Program-made: the position numbers and the translations under genes
Notes under the pieces: model-generated
The model's input: only the letters and a program-made list of their open reading frames with translations
Told to the model about the DNA's origin: nothing
Databases searched by the model: none
Origin: Trebonia sp.
GTDB taxonomy: Bacteria; Actinomycetota; Actinomycetes; Streptosporangiales; Streptosporangiaceae
Reading direction: 5' to 3'
DNA: 9,724 bases
Assembly (NCBI GenBank): GCA_030038035.1
Contig: JASHPP010000530.1
Location: forward strand, 1 to 9,724
Shown: positions 1-8,243 of the stretch, piece by piece
How the letters are laid out: the number at the start of each line of letters is the position of its first letter
Position numbering within the stretch: the first letter of the stretch is position 1

Positions 1-115
1 TGCTCGCGGGACAAGATCGCGGCGATCCTGGCCTGCCTGGCGGCCTTCGTCGCCGGGCTGGCGGGGGCAGCCCCGGCGGCGGCCGACGGGCCTGAAGGCG
101 TCGTGTGCCCGCCCA

Positions 116-116
<1 letters not shown>
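1..116 (-). CDS. argR: Arginine repressor ArgR, N-terminal 38 residues (partial, runs off the left edge)
   Basis: Reading the minus strand from an ATG at 116 gives 38 codons open to the window edge, ending in ATKAARQARIAAILSRE. That is the characteristic start of the winged helix-turn-helix DNA-binding domain of actinobacterial ArgR, preceded by a low-complexity Ala/Pro/Gly tail of about 20 residues, as is common in this group. In the family, ArgR binds ARG boxes as a hexamer with arginine as co-repressor and represses arginine biosynthesis genes. The start overlaps the argF stop by one base (TGATG), with GGAG about 9 nt upstream, so the repressor is encoded as the sixth cistron of the operon it should control, a negative feedback loop. 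The call rests on a short N-terminal stretch plus conserved gene order (argF followed by argR). The ligand-binding C-terminal domain is out of view. Confidence 0.85.
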
Positions 117-2237
<2,121 letters not shown>

Positions 2238-2241
<4 letters not shown>

Positions 2242-3152
2242 GTGAGGTCCCCTATCACCATGGTGCCGATGCCGGAGTCGGTGAAGATCTCGAGCAGGAC
2301 GGCGTGCTTGAGCCTGCCGTCGAGCACGTGCGCCTGCGGCACGCCGCCGCGGACCGCGGTCAGGCACGCCTCCATCTTGGGGATCATCCCGGCCGACAGG
2401 CTCGGCAGCAGCTGCTCCAGGTCGGCGGCGCCGAGCTGGCTGATCACGTTGGCCGAGGCCGGCCAGTCCACGTACAGGCCAGCCACGTCGGTGAGCACGA
2501 CCAGCTTGGCGGCGCCGAGCGCGACCGCGAGCGCGGCGGCCGCGGTGTCGGCGTTGACGTTGTAGACCTCGCCGTCGACGCCGCGGGCCAGGCTGGACAC
2601 CACGGGGATCCGGTTGTCGGCGAGCAGCGCGCGGACCGCGCCCGGGTCGGTGACGGTGATGTCGCCGACTAGGCCGATGTCGATCGCCGCGCCGTCCACG
2701 ACCGCGACCTTGCGCTCGGCGGTGAACAGGTTGGCGTCCTCGCCGGACAGGCCGACCGCGAACGGCCCGTACCGGTTGATCAGGCCCACGATGTCCTTGT
2801 TCACCTTGCCGCCGAGGACCATCCGCACCACGTCGATCATCTCGGCCGTGGTGACGCGCAGCCCGGCGGTGAACGTCGACTCGATGCCGAGCCGGTCCAG
2901 GTGCTCGGTGACCTGCGGGCCGCCGCCGTGCACGACGACCGGGCGCAGCCCGGCGTAGCGCAGGAACACCAGGTCCTGGGCGAACCCGGCGCGCAGGTCC
3001 GCCTCGGTCATGGCGTGGCCGCCGTACTTGATCACCACGGTCTCGCCGTGGAACCGGTCGAGCCAGGGCAGCGCCTCGATGAGCGTGGCGGCCTTGGCGG
3101 TCGCCACCGCCCGCCGCGCGTCGTCCCTGTCCTCGGCGATCACCATGGTCAT
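2238..3152 (-). CDS. argB: Acetylglutamate kinase
   Basis: 304 residues of the amino acid kinase fold. It phosphorylates N-acetylglutamate with ATP, the second and commonly the feedback-controlled step. Motifs in order: VIKYGGHAM with the phosphate-contacting K42, the glycine-rich loop HGGGPQ (75-80), the acetylglutamate/metal segment [12 protein letters not shown] (198-209), and GMIPKM (255-260) with the ATP-site lysine. The N-terminal extension of about 35 residues before the first strand ([19 protein letters not shown]) matches the extra helix found in arginine-inhibited, hexameric acetylglutamate kinases, and the C-terminal FTDSGIGTM is typical of the same group. Feedback inhibition by arginine is therefore inferred. 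The start at 3152 makes an ATGA overlap with the argJ stop. A second in-frame ATG two codons later (3146) is an alternative, but the Shine-Dalgarno is weak for both, as expected for coupled translation. Confidence 0.96.
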
Positions 3153-4312
3153 GTGGAGTACGCCGAGTTCTCGCGCACGTAGGCCTCGGTGAGGTCGGTG
3201 GTGAGGATCACGGCGGTGTTCGGGCCGGCGGACAGGTCTACGGTGATCGTGACGTCGCGACCGCGCAGGTCCACCTTCGACCGCTCCTCGGCGGCCGCGC
3301 CGCCCCGGCACACCCAGACGCCGTTGATCGCCACGTTCAGCCGGTCCGGGTCGAACACCGCGTCCGTGGTGCCGACCGCGGCCAGCACGCGGCCCCAGTT
3401 CGGGTCCTCGCCCGCGATCGCGCACTTGAGCAGGTTGCTCCTGGCCACCGCCCGGCCGACCGTCAGCGCGTCGGTCTCGGTGGCCGCGCCGACGACCTCG
3501 ATCGTGATCATCTTCGACGCGCCCTCGGCGTCCAGCTGGAGCTGGCGGGCCAGGTCCGCGCAGACTTCTGTCAGCGTCCTTGTGAAGTCCCCGTGGTCGG
3601 GCTTGACCCCCGCCGCGCCGCTGGCGAGCAGCAGCACGGTGTCGTTGGTCGACATGCAGCCGTCGGTGTCGAGCCGGTCGAAGGTGACGGCGGTCGCCGA
3701 GCGCAGCGCGGAGTCGAGTTCCGCGGCCGACAGGTCGGCGTCGGTGGTGAGTACGCACAGCATGGTCGCCAGCGCCGGGGCGAGCATGCCGGCGCCCTTG
3801 GCCATGCCGCCGATCGTGTACAGGGTTCCGTCAGCGGTCTGCCGGCGGAACGCGATCTTGACGACCGTGTCGGTGGTGCGGATCGCGTCGGCGGCGTGCA
3901 CGCCGCCGCCGCGATCGGCCTCGGCGACCGCGGCGTCCACCGCGGGCAGCAGCGCGTCCATCGGGAGCCGCTCGCCGATCAGGCCGGTCGAGCAGATCGC
4001 GATCTCGCCGGCCGAGTCGCCGATGGCGGCGGCGAGCCGTTCGGCGGTCGCGTGCGTGTCCTGGAAGCCGAGCGGGCCCGTGCACGCGTTCGCGCCGCCC
4101 GAATTCAGCGCGACCGCGCGGACCCGGCCGCCGCTGATCACCTGACGGGTCCACCTGACCGGCGCCGCCTGCACCCGGTTGGCGGTGAAGACCGCCGCCG
4201 CCGCGCGGGACGGCCCGTCGTTGAGCACGACCGCGACGTCCCGTTCGCCGGACTCCTTGAGTCCGGCGACGACGCCCGCGGCCCGGAAACCGAGCGGTGC
4301 TGTCACGCTCAT
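3149..4312 (-). CDS. argJ: Bifunctional glutamate N-acetyltransferase / ornithine acetyltransferase
   Basis: 387 residues, the normal length for ArgJ. The enzyme transfers the acetyl group from N-acetylornithine back to glutamate, making ornithine and regenerating N-acetylglutamate (the cyclic route). The bifunctional form can also use acetyl-CoA. The proenzyme cuts itself before a threonine; here the site is [14 protein letters not shown] with A182-T183, T183 being the new N-terminal nucleophile of the beta chain. Other signatures are the N-terminal [24 protein letters not shown] (108-119), DGCMSTNDT (217-225), EGASKMI (263-269), GEDPNWGR (301-308) and the invariant C-terminus ENSAYST. Its start overlaps the argC stop by four bases (ATGA). 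No argE-like deacetylase is in the window, which fits recycling by ArgJ. Whether the protein is truly bifunctional cannot be told from sequence; operon members in actinobacteria usually are. Confidence 0.96.
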   Translation of the reverse strand: MSVTAPLGFRAAGVVAGLKESGERDVAVVLNDGPSRAAAAVFTANRVQAAPVRWTRQVISGGRVRAVALNSGGANACTGPLGFQDTHATAERLAAAIGDSAGEIAICSTGLIGERLPMDALLPAVDAAVAEADRGGGVHAADAIRTTDTVVKIAFRRQTADGTLYTIGGMAKGAGMLAPALATMLCVLTTDADLSAAELDSALRSATAVTFDRLDTDGCMSTNDTVLLLASGAAGVKPDHGDFTRTLTEVCADLARQLQLDAEGASKMITIEVVGAATETDALTVGRAVARSNLLKCAIAGEDPNWGRVLAAVGTTDAVFDPDRLNVAINGVWVCRGGAAAEERSKVDLRGRDVTITVDLSAGPNTAVILTTDLTEAYVRENSAYST

Positions 4313-5388
4313 GGGGCCACTCCATGGGGGGTAAGGCCGGCCGTCTCACGCAGGCCGAGCATGAGGTTGGCGATCTGCACGGCCTGGCCGGCCGCGCCCT
4401 TCCCGAGGTTGTCGATGGCGCAGACCACGACCGCGCGGCCGGCGTGCGCGTCGGCGGTCACCTGCAGGTGCGCGCCGTTGGACCCGGACACCGCCGCGGA
4501 GACCGGCCACTGGTCCGCCGGGAGCAGGTGCACGAACGGGCCGCCCGCGTACGCGTCGGCGAACGCGCCGCGCAGCACGCTGGCCGGGTCCGGGCCGTCG
4601 GCGACGCCCGGCGCCAGCCGGGCCGTGCAGGTGGCGAGGATGCCGCGCGGCATCGGCGCAAGCAGCGGGGTGAAGGAGATCGTGGGCTGGGGAGACGGGA
4701 GGGATCGTTCGGGATGAAAATCCAGGACCTCCGCGAGCGCCTGCTCGATCTCCGGGGTGTGCCGGTGGGTGCCGCCGACCTGGTACGCGGACATGCTGCC
4801 CATGACCTCGCTGGCGAGCAGGTCCGGGCGGGGCGAGCGGCCTGCCCCCGAGGTGCCCGAGGCGGCAACGATCACGATGTCCGCGGGGTCGGCGAGGCCG
4901 GCCACGAGCAGCGGGGCGAGCGCGAGTATCGACGCGGTGGCGTAGCAGCCGGGCGCGGCCACTCGTGCCGACGCGGCGATCCGGTCCTTCGCACCGGGCA
5001 GTTCGGGCAGGCCGTAAGTCCAGCGGCCGGCGTGGCCGGCGCCGTAGAACTGCTGCCAGGCCGCCTCGTCGGCGAGCCTGAAGTCGGCGGACAGGTCGAC
5101 GATCCGCGCGTCGGGCAGCTTTTCCGCCAGCGCCGCGGACTGGCCGTGCGGCAGGGCCATGAAGATCAGTTCGGCGCCCGCCAGCACCTCGGCGTCGGTA
5201 ACGTCGAACGTGCGGCCGTCGAACGCCGGGTGGCCGGTGAGGTTGGGGTGCACCGCGGTAACCGGCCTGCCCGCGCTCGATTCCCCGGTGACCGCGCCGA
5301 TCTCCAGGTCCGGATGGCCGGCGAGCAGGCGCAGCAGTTCGCCGCCCGCGTAGCCGCTGGCTCCGGCCACCGCGACCCGTATGCCCAT
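4309..5388 (-). CDS. argC: N-acetyl-gamma-glutamyl-phosphate reductase
   Basis: 359 residues and the first gene of the operon. It reduces N-acetylglutamyl phosphate to the semialdehyde with NADPH. The N-terminal Rossmann fold starts immediately (RVAVAGASGYAGGELLRLL, residues 4-22), followed by the nucleotide-contacting ALPHGQS (78-84), the catalytic cysteine in VAAPGCYATA (C148), ASGTSGAGR (176-184) and the general-base region GTHRHTPEI (206-214). The start at 5388 is chosen because GAGGAGG (5397-5403, minus strand) sits 8 nt upstream and the Rossmann fold begins at residue 4. The frame stays open upstream but that part is Arg/Pro-rich with no family resemblance. The protein is slightly longer than the roughly 345 residues common in the family, partly because of a Pro/Ser-rich stretch (about 224-237), probably a surface loop. 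The promoter and candidate ArgR operator lie 25-65 bp upstream. Confidence 0.96.
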   Translation of the reverse strand: MGIRVAVAGASGYAGGELLRLLAGHPDLEIGAVTGESSAGRPVTAVHPNLTGHPAFDGRTFDVTDAEVLAGAELIFMALPHGQSAALAEKLPDARIVDLSADFRLADEAAWQQFYGAGHAGRWTYGLPELPGAKDRIAASARVAAPGCYATASILALAPLLVAGLADPADIVIVAASGTSGAGRSPRPDLLASEVMGSMSAYQVGGTHRHTPEIEQALAEVLDFHPERSLPSPQPTISFTPLLAPMPRGILATCTARLAPGVADGPDPASVLRGAFADAYAGGPFVHLLPADQWPVSAAVSGSNGAHLQVTADAHAGRAVVVCAIDNLGKGAAGQAVQIANLMLGLRETAGLTPHGVAP

Positions 5389-5411
5389 GTTCGGCGCCTC
5401 CTCGCATCCGC

Positions 5412-5451
5412 CATTCTGGAGAATTATGCACCAGAATGAATGAATATGCAA
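5412..5451. promoter_or_regulatory. Candidate ARG box (ArgR operator) overlapping the argC promoter
   Basis: A perfect 8-bp inverted repeat, CATTCTGG (5412-5419) and CCAGAATG (5431-5438), separated by 11 bp, is centred on the -10 element. It is followed by ATGAATGAATATGCA. ATGCA and GAATGAAT-type elements resemble known ARG boxes (E. coli consensus built on TGAAT/ATTCA half sites; Streptomyces sites contain TGCAT). Location over the promoter of an operon ending in argR supports repression by ArgR. Exact box boundaries cannot be set by eye. Confidence 0.5.
5423..5451 (-). promoter_or_regulatory. Promoter of the arg operon
   Basis: On the minus strand a -35-like TTGCAT (5451-5446) and a -10-like CATAAT (5428-5423) are separated by exactly 17 bp. 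They lie in an AT-rich island that stands out from its GC-rich surroundings. The predicted transcription start is around 5416, giving a 5' leader of roughly 28 nt that contains the argC Shine-Dalgarno. It is the only convincing promoter seen for the five arg genes and argR. The assignment is by consensus match only. Confidence 0.65.
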
Positions 5452-5695
5452 ACGGGATCGAGGAGGTTTCGGGCCGGTTGCGCCAACGGCCCACTCTATT
5501 GGGGCCAGATACGCCAACGGCCCGCATCGCAGGGGGGGCGGGGCGAGCGGAGTAGCCCGGAAGGGCGCGGGCGGAGCCGCGCGGGCGGGGCGCGGTGGGG
5601 CAGGCAGGCCGAAGCGGGGCACGCCGGGCGCGGCGGGGCGGGGGCACTAGGGTGGAATCCTGGCTACGTACGGACAACTGGCGGCGACGGGAAAA
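5452..5695. other. GC-rich intergenic spacer between argC and the lipoprotein gene
   Basis: No gene is supported here. The stretch holds a 12-bp direct repeat (listed separately), then about 120 bp of purine-rich G/C tracts. A GCGCGG/CCGCGC stem with a 6-nt loop lies at 5565-5582, with no T-run after it. Open frames through this stretch are Gly/Arg-rich composition artefacts. The promoter of the lipoprotein gene should be near 5640-5695 but no clear -35/-10 pair is visible. Confidence 0.6.
5481..5523. repeat. Perfect 12-bp direct repeat, 31-bp spacing
   Basis: CGCCAACGGCCC occurs at 5481-5492 and again at 5512-5523, 31 bp apart start to start, about three helical turns. It lies 93-135 bp upstream of the argC start, just beyond its promoter. 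It could be a paired protein-binding site on one face of the helix or a chance repeat in skewed DNA. No function can be assigned. Confidence 0.5.
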
Positions 5696-6133
5696 GTGCG
5701 ACAGTTGAGGACGAACCGGCCGGCGCGCCGCTTGCCGGCGGTAGAGGCCGCGGCCTGGCTGGCGGTCATGGCCGCGGTCGTGGCCGTGGCCGGCGCTGGC
5801 CTAGCGGCGTGCTCGTCCGCCGCCGCGGCTGCGGGCGCGCCGGGTACGTCCTGCGGCACGACCCGCACCGCCGCCAACGTGCCCGTGGTGATCAAGGTGG
5901 CCAAGGGGACCGTGGACTGCGCCGCGGTACTGCACGTCGAGGACACCTACGCGGCGATGATGCGGGCGGGCGAGGTGCCGGGCAACGGCGGCGGCGCCCC
6001 GGTCACCGTGAACGGCTGGACCTGCCAGGGGTACCCGACGCCACAGGTGCTGCGGACCGGCGACGCCTCGCAGTGTCATACGGCCAGCGCCGAGGTGGTC
6101 GCCGTGCTCGCGCTGCCGTCCGCAGGCAGCTGA
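5696..6133 (+). CDS. Small secreted lipoprotein, function unknown
   Basis: 145 residues from a GTG start. The N-terminus has an Arg-rich n-region (RQLRTNRPARR), a hydrophobic segment (about 20-36) and a lipobox LAAC with the lipidation cysteine at C39, so it should be anchored on the outer face of the cytoplasmic membrane. The mature part of about 106 residues has four further cysteines (C53, C75, C110, C127), enough for two disulphides, around motifs VAKGTVDCAAVLHVEDTYAAM and NGWTCQG. This spacing resembles small actinobacterial lipoproteins of unknown function, but I cannot name a family. The Shine-Dalgarno is poor (GACGGGA just before the start), so a leaderless or slightly different start is possible. 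The last 58 nt overlap the end of the convergent diguanylate cyclase gene. The clear signal peptide and regular cysteines make it a likely real gene. Confidence 0.75.
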   Translation: MRQLRTNRPARRLPAVEAAAWLAVMAAVVAVAGAGLAACSSAAAAAGAPGTSCGTTRTAANVPVVIKVAKGTVDCAAVLHVEDTYAAMMRAGEVPGNGGGAPVTVNGWTCQGYPTPQVLRTGDASQCHTASAEVVAVLALPSAGS

Positions 6134-7560
6134 GCCTCGCCCCCGGCCATCCCCGCGTCGAGCCGCACGTCAATCTCCGGCATCCCCGCGCCGCCCGTGA
6201 ACGCGGCGGTGCGGGTGAACGTGCCGCCGTCCGGTGGCAGGTCGTCGGCGGCGCGAGGACGGACCGCGCTGAGCCCGCGGCTCGTGCTGATCATCTGCAC
6301 CTGGTCCCGGCCGGACGCCTTGGCCCGGTAGAGCGCCGCGTCGGCGGCGGCGAGCAGGTCGGTCAGTTCGCGGCGCGAGCCTGCGTCGAGGGCCGCCACG
6401 CCGATGGACACGGTCACAGGCACGCGCTCGGCCCCGGCCGCGCCGCCCGCGCCCCCTGAGTAGATGGGCAGCTGCGAGATGTGCGCGCGGACCCGTTCGG
6501 CGATACGCAACGCGTCAACCGCCCGCGTTTGCGGGAGCAGCATCACGAACTCCTCGCCGCCGAACCGGCCCGCGAGGTCGTAGTCGCGAAGTATCTGGGT
6601 CATCGTGGTCGCGATCTGCCTGAGCACATTGTCGCCGACCAGGTGCCCGTAGGTGTCGTTGATCTGCTTGAACCGGTCCAGGTCGAGGAGCGCCACGGCG
6701 AGCGGGGAGCCGGTGCGGACCGCGCGGGCGACTTCGGCCGCCGCCTCGCGATCCCATGTCATCGCGTTGAGCAGGCCGGTCTTGGCGTCCGCCCTGGCCT
6801 CGTTGAGCAGCTGGGTGTGGCGGAAGGACCGCTGCAGCAGGGTGACGAGCGGCAGCGCGATGATCAGCGTGACGTAGCTGACCGTCATGCCCAGGGCGAC
6901 GAGCAGGGCGGCGCACAGCTCGGTCACGTCGTTGTGCAGCGGCTCCACGCCCAGGACCGTGTCCCTGATGCGGGTGGCTGGGTCCGCGGCCTTGACCGCG
7001 GTCAGCACCAGGCCCTGGTTCACCACCCACTGGGTGAGGCCGGTCAGCGCGGCCGCCATGAGCCACATGTCGGCATGGGCCCACAGGTAGGCGCGCGGGT
7101 GGCACCCGACGGGGAGTATCCCGTGGTACACCAGCGATGCCGAGCCATAGGCGATGCCGATCGCCGACGCGGTGAAGACGCGTCGGTACAGCGGCGCCCG
7201 CCGCACCCGCCACTGCGTCAGCGCGAGCCTGATCGCCGGGACGACCAGCGCGTACAGCGGGGGAAGCAGGATCACGACGGGGAGTTCCCACACCGCGTAG
7301 ACGTCCTTCACGACGCCCGCTGGCTCGCTCGAGCGCCTGGTCAGTTCCACCGTGGCGGCGCCGCACCCGAGCAGCGCGCCGAACAGCAGCAGGTCCTCCA
7401 GGTAGAACCGGAACAGCGCCGCGTCCACGCAGACCCAGGCCAGGTATCCGCAGACTACGAGCACGACGAACGCGCGAAGCGGCCTCGGCAGCGACCAGAC
7501 GGCCCAATCACCGACGCGAGGGCACCGACGGTAAGACGCAGTGCCGCGCGCGTGATTCAT
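6076..7560 (-). CDS. Membrane-bound diguanylate cyclase (GGDEF domain)
   Basis: 494 residues. The N-terminal half (about 28-245) is hydrophobic with around six to seven predicted membrane segments, acting as an unknown membrane sensor. The GGDEF domain spans about 255-425: DAKTGLLNAMTWD (258-270), metal-binding DLDRFKQIND (293-302), and the active-site motif GGEEF (334-338). The product-inhibition site RxxD is intact (RDYD, 325-328), five residues before GGEEF. It should therefore make cyclic di-GMP from two GTP and be feedback-inhibited. There is no EAL domain. A low-complexity tail of about 70 residues follows the domain. The start at 7560 (MNHARG) is chosen because AAGGAGG (7565-7571, minus strand) lies 4 nt upstream and the membrane part begins soon after. 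The frame is open to 7794 but the extra 78 residues show no domain. It is divergent from the micro-ORF array, and the two share a 380-bp regulatory region. In Streptomyces such enzymes control development. Confidence 0.9.
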   Translation of the reverse strand: MNHARGTASYRRCPRVGDWAVWSLPRPLRAFVVLVVCGYLAWVCVDAALFRFYLEDLLLFGALLGCGAATVELTRRSSEPAGVVKDVYAVWELPVVILLPPLYALVVPAIRLALTQWRVRRAPLYRRVFTASAIGIAYGSASLVYHGILPVGCHPRAYLWAHADMWLMAAALTGLTQWVVNQGLVLTAVKAADPATRIRDTVLGVEPLHNDVTELCAALLVALGMTVSYVTLIIALPLVTLLQRSFRHTQLLNEARADAKTGLLNAMTWDREAAAEVARAVRTGSPLAVALLDLDRFKQINDTYGHLVGDNVLRQIATTMTQILRDYDLAGRFGGEEFVMLLPQTRAVDALRIAERVRAHISQLPIYSGGAGGAAGAERVPVTVSIGVAALDAGSRRELTDLLAAADAALYRAKASGRDQVQMISTSRGLSAVRPRAADDLPPDGGTFTRTAAFTGGAGMPEIDVRLDAGMAGGEAQLPADGSASTATTSALAV

Positions 7561-7655
7561 CAGGCCTCCTTCGCTTTGGCGATGCATTCCGTCGCGGATC
7601 CTGGTCCAGACGCCGGGTTGCGCAACGTGCAGTGCTAACCCCACATTGTCACAGA

Positions 7656-7669
7656 TTTCACGTGCGAAA
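7656..7669. promoter_or_regulatory. Near-palindrome upstream of the diguanylate cyclase
   Basis: TTTCACGTGCGAAA has TTTC/GAAA arms around a CACGTG-like core and lies about 100 bp before the cyclase start. It is a possible regulator site. Two central pairs do not match and no regulator can be named. Confidence 0.3.
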
Positions 7670-7754
7670 TGTCTAAACACGGCTACTGGCTGCCAGCGGA
7701 TCGCACCCGCGGACGCGTCCGGACGGGGCGCGCAAGCATCTGAAACACCGATGG

Positions 7755-7768
7755 TGCAAGCGCTTGCA
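7755..7768. promoter_or_regulatory. Perfect palindrome TGCAAGCGCTTGCA, LacI-family-type operator
   Basis: Fourteen bases identical to their reverse complement, with the central AAGCGCTT core and the CpG at the dyad axis that typify operators of LacI/GalR-family repressors, which in actinobacteria usually sense sugars. It lies 195 bp from the cyclase start and 173 bp from the first micro-ORF, so it could serve either direction. No LacI-family gene is in the window. Confidence 0.55.
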
Positions 7769-7800
7769 GCGTCCGGGCGCCGCCTGTCAGCCACTTAACT

Positions 7801-7816
7801 GTAACCGAATAGTTAC
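7801..7816. promoter_or_regulatory. Inverted repeat GTAAC-N6-GTTAC
   Basis: Perfect 5-bp arms flank CGAATA. The TNAC/GTNA arms recall the half sites of BldD, the c-di-GMP-responsive regulator that binds upstream of diguanylate cyclase genes in Streptomyces, but the spacer is one base longer than the published palindrome and the CWG centre is missing. Some dimeric regulator site is plausible; the identity is open. Confidence 0.35.
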
Positions 7817-7866
7817 CTGCGTGCGTTTCCATTCCCTACTGACGGGGATGTTGCGTATTCAAGCAT

Positions 7867-7903
7867 TTGGAAACGGTCCACTACTCCGCATAAGGTGTAA
7901 TAC
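7867..7903 (+). promoter_or_regulatory. Candidate promoter of the micro-ORF array
   Basis: A -35-like TTGGAA (7867-7872) is followed after 18 bp by TAAGGT (7891-7896), which fits the loose actinobacterial -10 TANNNT. An alternative -10 is TAATAC (7898-7903). A transcription start would fall around 7903-7911, giving a leader of 30-40 nt before the first micro-ORF. Assigned by consensus and by the need for a plus-strand promoter ahead of the array. Confidence 0.4.
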
Positions 7904-7914
7904 TCCGTAAGGTG
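7883..7914. repeat. Imperfect direct repeat ACTCCG(CA)TAAGGTG
   Basis: ACTCCGCATAAGGTG (7883-7897) and ACTCCGTAAGGTG (7902-7914) differ only by a 2-base gap and lie 19 bp apart start to start, overlapping both candidate -10 elements. They may be tandem operator half sites or a duplication of the promoter's -10 region. Confidence 0.5.
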
Positions 7915-7944
7915 GACTTTTCAGACAAGAGGGGGACGAAGTGA
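7912..7944 (+). CDS. Possible 10-codon leader ORF coupled to the first micro-ORF
   Basis: A GTG at 7912 opens a 10-codon frame (MDFSDKRGTK) whose TGA overlaps the GTG of the first micro-ORF by four bases (GTGA at 7941-7944), the arrangement typical of translational coupling. It has no Shine-Dalgarno but lies close to the predicted transcription start, so leaderless translation, frequent in actinobacteria, is possible. It is short enough to arise by chance and is not repeated elsewhere in the array. Confidence 0.25.
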   Translation: MDFSDKRGTK

Positions 7945-7961
7945 CCACTGGCTGGGCGTAG
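7941..7961 (+). CDS. Micro-ORF 1: hexapeptide MTTGWA
   Basis: GTG start, TAG stop. This is the divergent first unit: it uses GTG instead of ATG, lacks one threonine codon, and has a ribosome-binding site AGAGGGGGACGAA that differs from the AAGGAG type of the others. Its GTG overlaps the stop of the possible leader ORF. As the promoter-proximal copy it may set the translation entry point for the array. Its spacer is class A. Confidence 0.65.
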   Translation: MTTGWA

Positions 7962-8006
7962 CAGCAGACACGGCAGACGGACCCCCCGCAGCGGAAGGAG
8001 GAGGAC

Positions 8007-8030
8007 ATGACCACCACTGGCTGGGCGTAA
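8007..8030 (+). CDS. Micro-ORF 2: heptapeptide MTTTGWA
   Basis: ATG start, TAA stop, third threonine codon ACT. Preceded by AAGGAGGAGGAC, a near-ideal Shine-Dalgarno directly before the ATG (GGAGG five bases upstream). It is followed by a 47-bp class B spacer, two bases shorter than the other class B copies. Confidence 0.75.
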   Translation: MTTTGWA

Positions 8031-8077
8031 GAGCACACGCAGGACGCAGCGACCCGCCGACGCGAAAGGAGAAGGAC

Positions 8078-8101
8078 ATGACCACCACCGGCTGGGCGTA
8101 A
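8078..8101 (+). CDS. Micro-ORF 3: heptapeptide MTTTGWA
   Basis: ATG start, TAA stop, third threonine codon ACC, a synonymous difference from copy 2. The ribosome-binding site AAAGGAG lies six bases before the ATG. A class B spacer of 49 bp follows, so copies 2 and 3 look like a recent tandem duplication of a class B unit. Confidence 0.75.
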   Translation: MTTTGWA

Positions 8102-8150
8102 GAGCACACACGCAGGACGCAGCGACCCGCTGACCCGGAAGGAGAAGGAC

Positions 8151-8174
8151 ATGACCACCACCGGCTGGGCGTAG
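8151..8174 (+). CDS. Micro-ORF 4: heptapeptide MTTTGWA
   Basis: ATG start, TAG stop, all threonine codons ACC. The ribosome-binding site GAAGGAG lies six bases before the ATG. The TAG stop and the class A spacer after it match unit 1, showing that stop codon and downstream spacer were copied together. Confidence 0.75.
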   Translation: MTTTGWA

Positions 8175-8219
8175 CAGCAGACACGGCAGACGGACCCCCC
8201 GCGGCGAAAGGAGGAGGAC

Positions 8220-8243
8220 ATGACCACCACCGGCTGGGCGTAA
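8220..8243 (+). CDS. Micro-ORF 5: heptapeptide MTTTGWA
   Basis: ATG start, TAA stop, all threonine codons ACC. Upstream is AAAGGAGGAGGAC, the same class A ribosome-binding region as copy 2, and downstream a class B spacer nearly identical to that after copy 3. The 4-5 block thus repeats the A-then-B order of the 1-2 block. Confidence 0.75.
   Translation: MTTTGWA

Larger units (their letters stand above)
7561..7940. other. Divergent regulatory region between the diguanylate cyclase and the micro-ORF array
   Basis: This 380-bp stretch has no convincing protein gene apart from the possible 10-codon leader at its right end. It is AT-richer than the rest of the window between about 7640 and 7930. 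From left to right it contains the cyclase Shine-Dalgarno, a near-palindrome TTTCACGTGCGAAA (7656-7669), a perfect 14-bp palindrome (7755-7768), the inverted repeat GTAAC-N6-GTTAC (7801-7816), and a promoter with a direct repeat (7867-7914). The number of sites suggests control by more than one regulator. A minus-strand promoter for the cyclase is expected near 7620-7690 but only weak matches are visible. Confidence 0.6.

Noticed and set aside
5389..5622. N-terminal extension of ArgC by 78 residues
   Set aside because: The extension would cover the promoter and operator, is Pro/Arg-rich, and the Rossmann fold starts at residue 4 of the shorter form with a good Shine-Dalgarno.
5440..6459. Plus-strand open frame of 339 codons across the intergenic spacer and lipoprotein gene
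   Set aside because: Composition is Gly/Arg/Ala-rich with no recognisable domain; the overlapping frame at 5696-6133 has a proper signal peptide, lipobox and cysteine pattern.
7561..7794. N-terminal extension of the diguanylate cyclase by 78 residues
   Set aside because: No hydrophobic or domain signature in the extension, and a strong AAGGAGG lies just before the ATG at 7560. The extension would also run through the regulatory sites.
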